From the NCBI GenBank assembly GCA_963626085.1, contig CAVFVJ010000007.1:1-38801 (forward strand): DNA of 38,801 bases, written 5' to 3'. Shown piece after piece: positions 7,302-14,866 of this stretch. Position numbers and translations under genes: made by a program. Under the pieces are notes generated by a model that saw only the letters and a program-made list of their open reading frames with translations, was not told the DNA's origin and ran no database searches. Numbering within the stretch: position 1 is the stretch's first letter; the number at the start of each line of letters is the position of its first letter. This stretch comes from Colivivens sp963626085. GTDB taxonomy: Bacteria; Bacteroidota; Bacteroidia; Bacteroidales; Bacteroidaceae.

Positions 7302-8220
7302 ATGGAAAAGGTAGATGAACGTTATATCAGCCTGTTGACCGACTTCGGTTTCAAGCGCATCTTTGGCTCGAGCCCCCAACAAGGACTTGCTCATCAACTT
7401 TCTGAACTCCCTCTTTGACGAGGAACAGGTTATCACGAGCGTGAAATACCTCAATAGCGAGCGCGTGGGCGACACCACTGCAGAGCGCAAAGCCATCTTC
7501 GACGTGTACTGCGAGAACGAGAAAGGAGAGAAGTTCATCGTAGAGATGCAGAACGCCTTCCAGAAGTACTTCAAGGACCGCTCACTCTACTATTCCACCT
7601 TCCCGATACGTGAACAGGGGCAGAAAGGAAGCGACTGGAACTTCAAGCTGGAGCATGTCTATACGGTGGCGTTCCTCAACTTCAACATGGACGAGGATGC
7701 GTTCGACAGTGACGACCTCAACCATGACGTGGGACTGCTCGACAAGAAGACACACAAAGTGTTCAACGACAAACTATCGTTCAAGTATGTTGAGATATAC
7801 AAGTTCAACAAGAAGGAGGACGAACTTGTGACGCTCTACGACAAATGGCTGTATGTACTTAAGAACCTATCATATTTGGACAAGCAACCAGCTGTCCTAA
7901 AAGAGAAGATATTTACCAAGCTCTTTAAAGAAGCTGAGATTGCTAAGTTCACACTGAATGAACAGCGCGAGTACGAAGACAGTCTGAAAGCCTACCGCGA
8001 CATCAAAAACTCGCTCGACACGGCTCTGGAGCAAGGCTTCGAGCAAGGTCGTGCAGAAGGGATAGAAGAAGGCATGCAGAAAGGACGTGCAAAAGAACGT
8101 ACAGAAATAGCCAAAGCCATGTTGATAAGAGGAATGGACATGAAGACTGTGGCTGAACTGACAGGGATTACAGAGGAAGAGTTGAAAACATGCTCACCAG
8201 ATTCAACGACTCTGGGTTGA
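7302..8220 (+). pseudogene. Rpn-family PD-(D/E)XK nuclease/putative transposase, frameshifted
   Basis: Starts MEKVDERYISLLTDFGFKRIFG, the typical N-terminus of this family (PDDEXK_2, recombination-promoting nuclease). The reading frame breaks in a run of five C at 7373-7377; with one C fewer it reads on as SSPNKDLLINFLN. Unshifted translation stops at 7416-7418 after 38 codons. The 285-codon remainder is intact: the nuclease core includes AIFDVYCENEKGEKFIVEMQ (D...E-x-Q variant of D...ExK), then a charged Gly/Arg/Glu helix (EQGFEQGRAEG...) and the usual ending RGMDMKTVAELTGITEEEL. Either a recent pseudogene, a sequencing error in the C-run, or a +1 frameshift site (CCC-C). Family members are thought to promote recombination; it lies beside REP-like hairpins. 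Confidence 0.8.
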
Positions 8221-8230
8221 ATCGTGTGTG

Positions 8231-8395
8231 TAAAGGCAATGATTCAATTACTCACGAGACGAGTTGCAATAGTAGGTGACGTGTCTCACGTCACATCTTA
8301 ATTTCTGTGCAGTGAGACACTGCACCTACTATCATGTAGTGGTTTCTGTGCAGTGGGACACTGCACCTACTAAACATCTGTCTGTAAGGGCAAAT
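8231..8395. repeat. REP/BIME-like element, copy A
   Basis: Direct-repeat homologue of 10114-10299. It contains one hairpin in forward orientation, GTAG plus GTGACGTG-TCT-CACGTCAC (8272-8294), and two in inverted orientation, GTGCAGTG-nGA-CACTGCAC plus CTAC (8307-8329 and 8348-8370). A GTAG tetranucleotide at the hairpin foot is the hallmark of REP sequences recognised by RAYT transposases. The flanks (GATTCAA on the left, TAAAC..CnGTCTG on the right) are also shared with copy B. Confidence 0.75.
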
Positions 8396-8396
8396 T

Positions 8397-8408
8397 CCAT
8401 AGCTATGG
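8397..8408. repeat. 12-bp perfect palindrome
   Basis: CCATAGCTATGG, between REP-like copy A and the end of the AAA-ATPase gene. No T-run follows on either strand, so it is a poor terminator; role unknown. Confidence 0.4.
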
Positions 8409-8452
8409 GCTCTCCTATATAATATGGTATTAATGGAGGAGATTTGACGGAG

Positions 8453-10012
8453 CTACACCACCTTCCACTCCAGCGTATTCACACCATCCTTCAGTGCGAA
8501 GTTCATGCCTACCTTAACCACTGGTTTCGACTGCATCTTGAAGGCATCGGCATAGTGTTTTGCCTCAATCTGTGCCAGCGCATCCTCCACACTGCCGTTC
8601 AACTTCAGTTCCATCACATAAACGGTCGTTGCCGTTTCGAGTGTGATATCAATGCGTCCCTTTGCTGTGTGCTGCTCCACCTGTATGTGGTAGTCGGTGA
8701 GCAAGGCGAAGATGATGTATAGCGTCTGCTGCCAATGACCCTCGTAGTTGGTGTTGTCACAATACGGCACAGTCTCCAAAAAGTCGGCAAGCAGCTGCAG
8801 AGCACCGTCGATATCACCATCTTCGAAGCAGACTGCAATGTCTGCAATCACCACCCTGCCCTCGTCTACATACGTAGTCAGATAACCTGGCAACAAACTA
8901 TCATACAACCCCACTCTTATCTCGTTGTTGGGTATATCGAGCGTGTACACATCCAGCCGTCTGTCATATCCTTTTATGGTAAGGTAACCGCTCTGGTAGA
9001 GCAACGGAATTATAGATGTCAACTTCTCGGTGGCTGCATCAAAAGACGAAGCTTTCGCTCTGACACTACCCAACTGCGACGGTTTCATTCCATACTTCCT
9101 CATCATGTTAATCAGATAAGTGGGCGTGCCCGAACCAAACCAGTAAGCATCCAGTTTACCGTCAGCAAAGCAGTTGAGCAAGCTGAACGGGTTGAACACG
9201 TCGAGTGAAGGCCATGTGAAGTGATAGCCGTCGTACTGATCAGCAAGCATTGTGATTGTCTCCTCACGGCTAAGTTCTAGTTTAGTGGCAAGTTCGTCGA
9301 TGTCGTCACTCATCTGAGTGAGCATCTCATCCTTCGTAATACCACAGATACCAGCATACGGTTCGTCCATGGAGACGTTCTTTATATTGTTCAGTTCACT
9401 GAATATACTGAGTTGCGAGAACTTCGTTATGCCTGTCATGAACACGAAGCGGAGCATTGGCTCACAGTCCTTCAAAGGACTGTAGAAGTTGCGCATGACA
9501 TTGCGGAGTACAGGCAACTGCGTATTCTCATGTACCACGTCAAGCAAAGGAGCGTCATACTCATCGATAAGCACAACCACCTGCTTGCCTGTCTTACGGT
9601 ACACAGTCCTTATCAAGTCAGAGAACCTGTTGTTCACGCCACTGCGATGTTCCGTAATACCGAACGTCTCCTCCTGATCTTCTAAAATATAATTCAGATA
9701 TACTTCCAGTTGGTCTTTGTCCATGTGCTTGCCGCTTGCCATACTGAAGTGCAGTACCGGATACTCATGCCACTCCGTCTCCAGCTTCTCTAAGGCAAGT
9801 CCTTCGAACAGATCTTTACGACCCTCGAAATAACTCTTGAAGGTGGAAACAAGCAGAGACTTTCCGAATCGTCTAGGACGGCTCAGGAAGAAATAAGTGC
9901 CACTCGCATGTGTCATGTGATACACGTACTCAGTCTTGTCAACATAGAACCAGTGCTCCTTACGGATACGCTCGAACGTCTGTATTCCTATGGGATATAA
10001 TCTCGTTGCCAT
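8453..10012 (-). CDS. AAA-ATPase with C-terminal PD-(D/E)XK nuclease-like domain
   Basis: 519 aa. The N-terminal domain is of the AAA-ATPase_like family (PF09820): SRPRRFGKSLLVSTF near residues 44-58 is the P-loop and VVVLIDEYDAPL near 145-156 is Walker B. The C-terminus matches PDDEXK_9 (PF08011): GRIDITLET..VYVMELKLN near 454-474 supplies D and E-x-K. This family is greatly expanded in Bacteroidales genomes; its role is unknown, with defence or mobile-element biology suggested. The gene has its own consensus promoter (10036-10067) and is flanked on both sides by direct copies of a REP-like element. A remnant of a paralogue's start precedes the SprT-like gene at 5768-5809. Confidence 0.9.
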   Translation of the reverse strand: MATRLYPIGIQTFERIRKEHWFYVDKTEYVYHMTHASGTYFFLSRPRRFGKSLLVSTFKSYFEGRKDLFEGLALEKLETEWHEYPVLHFSMASGKHMDKDQLEVYLNYILEDQEETFGITEHRSGVNNRFSDLIRTVYRKTGKQVVVLIDEYDAPLLDVVHENTQLPVLRNVMRNFYSPLKDCEPMLRFVFMTGITKFSQLSIFSELNNIKNVSMDEPYAGICGITKDEMLTQMSDDIDELATKLELSREETITMLADQYDGYHFTWPSLDVFNPFSLLNCFADGKLDAYWFGSGTPTYLINMMRKYGMKPSQLGSVRAKASSFDAATEKLTSIIPLLYQSGYLTIKGYDRRLDVYTLDIPNNEIRVGLYDSLLPGYLTTYVDEGRVVIADIAVCFEDGDIDGALQLLADFLETVPYCDNTNYEGHWQQTLYIIFALLTDYHIQVEQHTAKGRIDITLETATTVYVMELKLNGSVEDALAQIEAKHYADAFKMQSKPVVKVGMNFALKDGVNTLEWKVV

Positions 10013-10058
10013 ACTTCAAAACAGTTTTCTCAGTGCAAATATATGACAAAACGATGAG
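9987..10058 (-). repeat. Duplicated promoter/leader segment, copy 2
   Basis: Partner of 5784-5856. Here it is the true promoter, UTR and first codons of the AAA-ATPase/PD-(D/E)XK gene. Confidence 0.85.
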
Positions 10059-10067
10059 ACCACCAAA
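10036..10067 (-). promoter_or_regulatory. Promoter of the AAA-ATPase/PD-(D/E)XK gene
   Basis: On the minus strand TTTG (10064-10067), 20 bp, TATATTTG (10036-10043), matching the Bacteroidota consensus. Confidence 0.8.
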
Positions 10068-10113
10068 AGAGATGAAGATAAATCATTATGAGTCTATATT
10101 GATTTGAGTGGTT

Positions 10114-10299
10114 AAAGGTTACGATTCAACTACCCATGAAACTAATTGTTGCCTTAGTAGGTGACGTGGCTCACGTCACAACAACAGGAACTGACGTGGC
10201 TCACGTCACAACAACAAGCAGTACGAAATCTTTGTCATCATCATAACTGTTGTGCGGTGGGACACCGCACCTACTAAACGTCAGTCTGCAAGAGATTAC
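10114..10299. repeat. REP/BIME-like element, copy B
   Basis: Contains GTAG plus GTGACGTG-GCT-CACGTCAC (10157-10179), a second forward hairpin without GTAG (10192-10208), and an inverted GTGCGGTG-GGA-CACCGCAC plus CTAC (10252-10274). Compared with copy A the inverted hairpin has a paired change (CAGTG/CACTG to CGGTG/CACCG) that keeps the stem, so the structure looks selected. Same orientation as copy A, on the other side of the AAA-ATPase gene. Confidence 0.75.
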
Positions 10300-10363
10300 A
10301 CACTACCGACTCAAATCAACTTAGAGCCACCAGAGTTTCGTCTTTACGATTAATCGAAAGTTC

Positions 10364-10425
10364 CGTTCCGTACTACGGAATGGCCGTTCCGAAGTACGGA
10401 ACGGACGTTCCAAACTTCGGAACAG
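10364..10425. repeat. Three tandem 21-bp palindromic repeats
   Basis: Units 10364-10383, 10384-10404 and 10405-10425 each have the form cGTTCC-n5/6-GGAAC-g and are individually self-complementary; the middle one pairs CCGTTCCG with CGGAACGG. They lie downstream of the GH43 gene and its orphan tail, where they may stop transcription or bind a protein. There is no good T-tract. Confidence 0.7.
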
Positions 10426-10465
10426 AGAATTAGAAGGTATTCACATGCAATTAAAGTTACTCGCT

Positions 10466-10636
10466 TCACCTTATGAACCCCTTCTTGCCTTTAACTATAT
10501 TCAGTCCCTTGGACAGACAGGATTTTGGTTGACCATTGACATCATAGACCGCAGACGTTCTGCCGATACCGTCTATCAACTCCTTTATAGAGATAAAGCC
10601 TTCACCAAGCCTGCATTTCAACCATGAGTCAAACCG
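10466..10636 (-). pseudogene. Orphan secretion-type C-terminal tail in frame after the GH43 stop
   Basis: Directly after the GH43 TGA (10637-10639) the same frame stays open for 56 codons and ends in TGA. The peptide has SAVYDVNGQPKSCLSKGLN, then IVKGKKGFIR, the typical end of Prevotella exported proteins (YDLxGR...KGxNIVxGKKxxxK) and close to the tail of the LRR protein at 6109. So it is a genuine coding relic. Either the arabinanase lost its tail to a premature TGA, or the 3' end of another secreted protein gene was fused here by deletion. Readthrough is a third, less likely option. Confidence 0.7.
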
Positions 10637-12820
10637 TCAGTTCTCTTTCATGTACTCGTATATAGCCTGCACATCCTGAGTATCCACCAGTCCGTCACCA
10701 TTCACGTCTTGCGTTGGAGAGTCAACAGCAGAATTATCCCGCATATATTCATATACGCTCAAGACATCCTGCGTGTCCACCATTCCGTCCATATTGACAT
10801 CCTCCTTCTCGCAGATCAACGACTTGTATGTACGGATACGCACATTACGTGTATAGCTATAAGCATAATTGTCCTTCTGAATTGTGTAAGTAAGACCCAC
10901 GAGCGTCGTAGAGTCTCCGTCAGCATAATACGGTACCTGTAGTTTACCGTCATCCGACAACAGTTCTGGATGAGAAGACTTCCAAGTGATGGTAGTGCCC
11001 CATGAACCCACGTTGGCAGCCAAGTCCACATCCTCAGTGATGTACTGGCGAGCCTTTACTGGCATCGTGAAATTAGAGTACGTCAGGTCGACCGCATAGT
11101 TTCCGTCCACATTACATCCCCAAAGGCTCACACCCGAAGAAGCGATGGCTGTGAAGCATACAGAAGGCATGTTACTGTGTGTCACTGTCTGAGGCAGGAC
11201 CACACCATAGTACTCAGTATAGGTCGTCTCACCCTTGAGGCGCACACGCAACGTGATGTACGAAGTTCCATCTTTTACTGACCAACGGCCGTAATAATCA
11301 CCCGAGATGAGTCCATTAGCACTCAGTTCCATCGTCTTAGGTGATGAAAAAGCAAGGTTGGCGTAGTCCACCTTATAAGGATGCAGCAACACCTTGTAAG
11401 TTCCGACAATATCGTTTGTAGAGCACAACTCCGTAGAGTCGATGTCCGACTGTTTGTACTGCGAGTGTGTGCCCTTAAGTCCGTTGAACTCAAACGGAGA
11501 AGCGACAAGCCAGCCCTTATTGTTCAAGAACAGCTGATGCACACGCACCGCATGTCCCTCGTTTCCTCCGTTGAAGCGCGTATGGTAAACTATGTAAGCG
11601 CGACCGTCGTCATCAAGAAGCATCGAGTTATGTCCCTGACTCAGTTCACAGAGCGACATATATTCCCACTGGTATGAGCCAAGAAGCTTCATTCCACGTG
11701 TCGTTGTCGCATTAGGTCCGTAGTTCATTTGATATGCAGAATAGCGTGCATTGTTGCCGCTTGCATCCACATAAGTGCCGTCGGGAGTAGCCGAACGGAA
11801 GTAATGCATCTCATAGCCACCGTCAGCATTCAGTCCACCGTTGGTAACAAACAAATAATAGTAGTCGCCAACATGTTCTATATACGAACCCTCACCCGAC
11901 ACGTAATAGCCACCAGCTATCTTCTTCCCGAAATAAGGGTCACTGGACACAGCATCGGTAGAAGCATTGACATCAGGATAAGAGTGAGTGTAGTCACGCA
12001 GTCCGTTCTCCTTGTCGAGCTTCAGTATGAAGATACCGCCCGACCACGAGCCATAGCTCATCCACAGTTCACCCTCCTCATCGAAGAACACGCAAGGGTC
12101 GATACAATTGGGCCAACGACTGCCCCACCCTTTTCCTAAAGCATAACGGGAAGGGAGCGAAGACTGTTCACCGATAGCCAGTTCAAGGTCTGTCTTCTTA
12201 TAATCCGTGTCGTTCCACTGGAATCCAGACACAACCACAGCACCCTGGTAGACGAACGGTCCGGTGACAGACGAGGAAGTCAACAGGACGATGGCCGAAC
12301 GCCAGTCGTCCCCGTTCAGACTCATGTAAAGACACCATTTCTTCATATGAGGATTCCAGATGATGTCAGGAGCCCATTGGTTACCACCCAGCGATGCGTT
12401 GTTCTCCGTATATCTCCAAGCCTCAGCATCGAAGTTGTCCAACGACACCTCAACGGTGTCTGTACCCTGCAACACCTTTACCTTTGTGGTCATACTGGTA
12501 TTGAACACCCCCTCAAAGTTATCGGTGGAAGTCACCTTACCGTCAGTCTGAGGAACACCGTAAGTCCAGTTCTGCCAAGTCCAGTTCTGCAGGTCGGAAG
12601 TTACAGCCGCAGCTCTGTGCGAGCCATAGATGTAATACTTGTTGCCCGACTTCACAATTGACGGGTCGTGCACGCTGACCCTATCATAGGAGACATAGTT
12701 ATAGAGTTTGCCCAACTCAGACGATTGCATGGAAATGATGCTGTCCTTGTCCCCCGAGAGAGCGGACACATTCGTAAATGTAAGCATTGCCAAAGCGGCA
12801 ACCAACGGATATCTTTTCAT
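10637..12820 (-). CDS. GH43 endo-arabinanase-like glycoside hydrolase with dockerin
   Basis: 727 aa from the ATG at 12820, chosen because it starts a signal peptide (MKRYPLVAALAMLTFTNVSA). The GH43 five-blade propeller has VHDPS (D52, likely base), NCIDPCVFFDEEGELW (D241, pKa modulator) and SGEGSYIEH (E310, likely acid). A GH43_C-like beta domain follows (about 480-560), then an atrophied Ig-like domain (about 560-650) and two dockerin/EF-hand-like repeats at the C-terminus (DVNMDGMVDTQDV and DVNGDGLVDTQDV). Probably hydrolyses alpha-1,5-arabinan of pectin outside the cell. It is a stand-alone gene, and an orphan sorting-type tail continues in frame after the stop. Confidence 0.88.
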   Translation of the reverse strand: MKRYPLVAALAMLTFTNVSALSGDKDSIISMQSSELGKLYNYVSYDRVSVHDPSIVKSGNKYYIYGSHRAAAVTSDLQNWTWQNWTYGVPQTDGKVTSTDNFEGVFNTSMTTKVKVLQGTDTVEVSLDNFDAEAWRYTENNASLGGNQWAPDIIWNPHMKKWCLYMSLNGDDWRSAIVLLTSSSVTGPFVYQGAVVVSGFQWNDTDYKKTDLELAIGEQSSLPSRYALGKGWGSRWPNCIDPCVFFDEEGELWMSYGSWSGGIFILKLDKENGLRDYTHSYPDVNASTDAVSSDPYFGKKIAGGYYVSGEGSYIEHVGDYYYLFVTNGGLNADGGYEMHYFRSATPDGTYVDASGNNARYSAYQMNYGPNATTTRGMKLLGSYQWEYMSLCELSQGHNSMLLDDDGRAYIVYHTRFNGGNEGHAVRVHQLFLNNKGWLVASPFEFNGLKGTHSQYKQSDIDSTELCSTNDIVGTYKVLLHPYKVDYANLAFSSPKTMELSANGLISGDYYGRWSVKDGTSYITLRVRLKGETTYTEYYGVVLPQTVTHSNMPSVCFTAIASSGVSLWGCNVDGNYAVDLTYSNFTMPVKARQYITEDVDLAANVGSWGTTITWKSSHPELLSDDGKLQVPYYADGDSTTLVGLTYTIQKDNYAYSYTRNVRIRTYKSLICEKEDVNMDGMVDTQDVLSVYEYMRDNSAVDSPTQDVNGDGLVDTQDVQAIYEYMKEN

Positions 12821-12854
12821 AATCAGTTCAGTTTTTGGATAAGTAATCAATACG

Positions 12855-12862
12855 CAAAGGTA
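12855..12862 (-). promoter_or_regulatory. Probable -7 box of the GH43 gene
   Basis: TACCTTTG on the minus strand, about 35 nt before the ATG. It directly abuts the T-run of the upstream gene's terminator; no good -33 box is seen. Confidence 0.5.
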
Positions 12863-12867
12863 AAAAA

Positions 12868-12897
12868 AATAATCGGAAGCAGATGCTCCCGATTATT
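12868..12897 (-). terminator. Terminator of the acyl-CoA ligase gene
   Basis: 13-bp stem with one mismatch (12868-12880 with 12885-12897), loop AGAT, followed on the minus strand by a T-rich run that merges with the GH43 -7 box. Confidence 0.8.
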
Positions 12898-12926
12898 CTT
12901 TTTTATTGTCTATGTTCTCAAATGCC

Positions 12927-14615
12927 TCATTCTGCATTTGCACCGTCACCATGACGAATTTCCACTCTACGGATTTTTCCACTGATAGTCTTCGGCAGTT
13001 CGTCCACGAACTCAATAATACGCGGAGCCTTATAAGCCGCAGTAACCTTCTTCACATGTTCCTTCAACTCATGAGCGAAACTGCGCTTATTCTTCATATC
13101 CTCATAACCACGTGCCAATACGACAGTTGCCTTCACAGCTTGTCCACGTTGTTCGTCGGGAACAGCGGTAACAGCACACTCAAGTACAGCAGGGTGAGTC
13201 ATCAAGGCACTCTCCACCTCAAACGGACCGATACGGTAACCAGAACTCTTGATCACATCGTCATAACGCCCTACATAGAAGAAGTAACCATCTGCATCAC
13301 GTGTCGCAAGGTCACCCGTATGATAATAGCCGTCGTGCCAAACCTCGTTTGTCAGTTCAGAGTTGCGGTAATACTCATTGAAGAGTCCCAACGGCACGTT
13401 CTCGTCAGTGCGGATGACAATCTCACCGACCTCATCAGTACCTACCTCCTTGCCGTCCACCATCAGATGGATGTCGTACTGAGGATTCGGCTTACCCATA
13501 CTGCCCGGCTTCACATCCATCCACTTGAATGTACCGAGGGTGCACGTGGTCTCCGTCTGTCCGAATCCCTCACGTATGCGCAGTCCTGTAATGTCATAGA
13601 ACTTGTCGGACACAGACGGGTTGAGAGCCTCACCTGCTGTAGTCACATACTTCAAAGCCGACAAGTCATACTTCTTAAGGTCCTCACGCACGATGTAACG
13701 GTACACGGTTGGAGGTGCACAGAAAGAAGTGATGTGGTATTTCTCTATCATTCCAAGCAAGTCCGCTGGACGGAACATATCGTGGTCGTACACGAACACT
13801 GCTGCACCCACGATCCACTGACCATAGAGCTTACCCCATACAGCCTTGCCCCATCCGGTGTCTGAGACTGTGAGGTGCAGACTGTCGGGAGTAAGGTTGT
13901 GCCAGAATGCAGCCGTGGCAAGATGACCGAGAGCGTAAGTGTAGTCATGGATAACCATCTTAGGTTCACCACTTGTTCCACTCGTGAAGTACATGATCAT
14001 ATGATTGTCGCGACCACCATAGTGTTTCTTGCGCAGTTCCTTCACGGCATTGTCAGTACTGCCATAACCGTTCTGAATGTCATTGTCTGTCAGTGCCACC
14101 CAACCATCAGGAACAACAGGACCGATACTGATGCGCTGCTGAACAGTTGGGCAAGATGGGAAAGCCGAATCAATATGTTCCAAAATATCCTCATCGCCAC
14201 ATGCCACGATTGCCTTTATGTCAGCTTGTTCACAACGGTATATGATATCTTTCTTAGTAAGCAGATAAGTCGCAGGAATAACCACTGCCCCAATCTTGTG
14301 CAGAGCCAAAATCAGAGGCCAGAACTGGTATCTGCGTTTGAGGATGCACATCACCATGTCATCTTTCTGTATACCCAAAGCAACGAGGAACGTTACGATA
14401 TTGTCGCTCATCCGCTTGAGGTCAGCAAAAGTAAACCGCTTCTCCACACCTTTGTCGTTTGTCCACAACAAAGCGAGCTTATCAGGCTCCTCAGCAGCCC
14501 AACGGTCCATCACATCGTATGCAAAGTTGAAATTCTCTGGTACGATAAACTCAAGGTTCTTCTCGTAATCTTCCATACTGGAGAAATCCACCTTTTTCAG
14601 AAAATGTTCAATCAT
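12927..14615 (-). CDS. AMP-forming acyl-CoA synthetase
   Basis: 562-aa member of the ANL adenylating superfamily. Motif A3 YFTSGTSGEPK lies at residues 209-219, GFGQTET is the A5 motif, YHTGD the A7 motif, and SGKIRR near the end holds the catalytic Lys. It activates a carboxylate to acyl-adenylate, then forms the CoA thioester. The architecture is like the medium-chain/acetyl-CoA synthetase branch common in Bacteroidales, but the substrate (acetate, propionate, branched or aromatic acid) cannot be told by eye. Cytosolic, monocistronic, with its own terminator and a possible promoter at 14646-14653. Confidence 0.9.
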   Translation of the reverse strand: MIEHFLKKVDFSSMEDYEKNLEFIVPENFNFAYDVMDRWAAEEPDKLALLWTNDKGVEKRFTFADLKRMSDNIVTFLVALGIQKDDMVMCILKRRYQFWPLILALHKIGAVVIPATYLLTKKDIIYRCEQADIKAIVACGDEDILEHIDSAFPSCPTVQQRISIGPVVPDGWVALTDNDIQNGYGSTDNAVKELRKKHYGGRDNHMIMYFTSGTSGEPKMVIHDYTYALGHLATAAFWHNLTPDSLHLTVSDTGWGKAVWGKLYGQWIVGAAVFVYDHDMFRPADLLGMIEKYHITSFCAPPTVYRYIVREDLKKYDLSALKYVTTAGEALNPSVSDKFYDITGLRIREGFGQTETTCTLGTFKWMDVKPGSMGKPNPQYDIHLMVDGKEVGTDEVGEIVIRTDENVPLGLFNEYYRNSELTNEVWHDGYYHTGDLATRDADGYFFYVGRYDDVIKSSGYRIGPFEVESALMTHPAVLECAVTAVPDEQRGQAVKATVVLARGYEDMKNKRSFAHELKEHVKKVTAAYKAPRIIEFVDELPKTISGKIRRVEIRHGDGANAE

Positions 14616-14866
14616 CTCTTTTTGTCTTTATATTCTTTTACGCTGCAAAATTAGTTCATCTCATCCATTACATTGACAACAACAAGTCACTATTTTCTCA
14701 AATCACACAAGATTTTCTTATATGTGCAATGGTTAGATGTATTTTTTGCACACTCACTTCGAAACATGTGAAATCTCCATTCTGAATACATAAACAAAGC
14801 TGTTGTGTTGCACTTTCAAGAAATTGCACACAACAGCTTTCAATGGGTTAATTAAAGCAAGCAGTA
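14616..14866. other. Intergenic region with promoter and terminator
   Basis: Holds TAATTTTG on the minus strand (14646-14653), a candidate -7 box for the acyl-CoA ligase. It also holds a terminator for the alpha-2-macroglobulin gene: AAAGCTGTTGTG... pairing 14796-14812 with 14825-14840, one bulge. No ORF with coding character was seen. Confidence 0.55.
14796..14840 (-). terminator. Terminator of the meaB-to-alpha-2-macroglobulin cluster
   Basis: 16-bp stem with a single bulged base, 12-nt loop, followed on the minus strand by TTTGTTTATG. It lies 27 bp past the alpha-2-macroglobulin stop. Confidence 0.7.

Noticed and set aside
8231..10299. Composite transposon around the AAA-ATPase gene
   Set aside because: The flanking repeats are REP-like hairpins without a transposase gene or visible target-site duplication; kept as repeats only.
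10445..10627. Plus-strand 60-codon ORF downstream of the GH43 gene
   Set aside because: It is the reverse complement of the orphan secretion tail on the minus strand, which has clear protein-family character.
12906..14654. Two long plus-strand ORFs opposite the acyl-CoA ligase
   Set aside because: Shadows of the ligase gene; composition is that of antisense translation and no start signals are seen.
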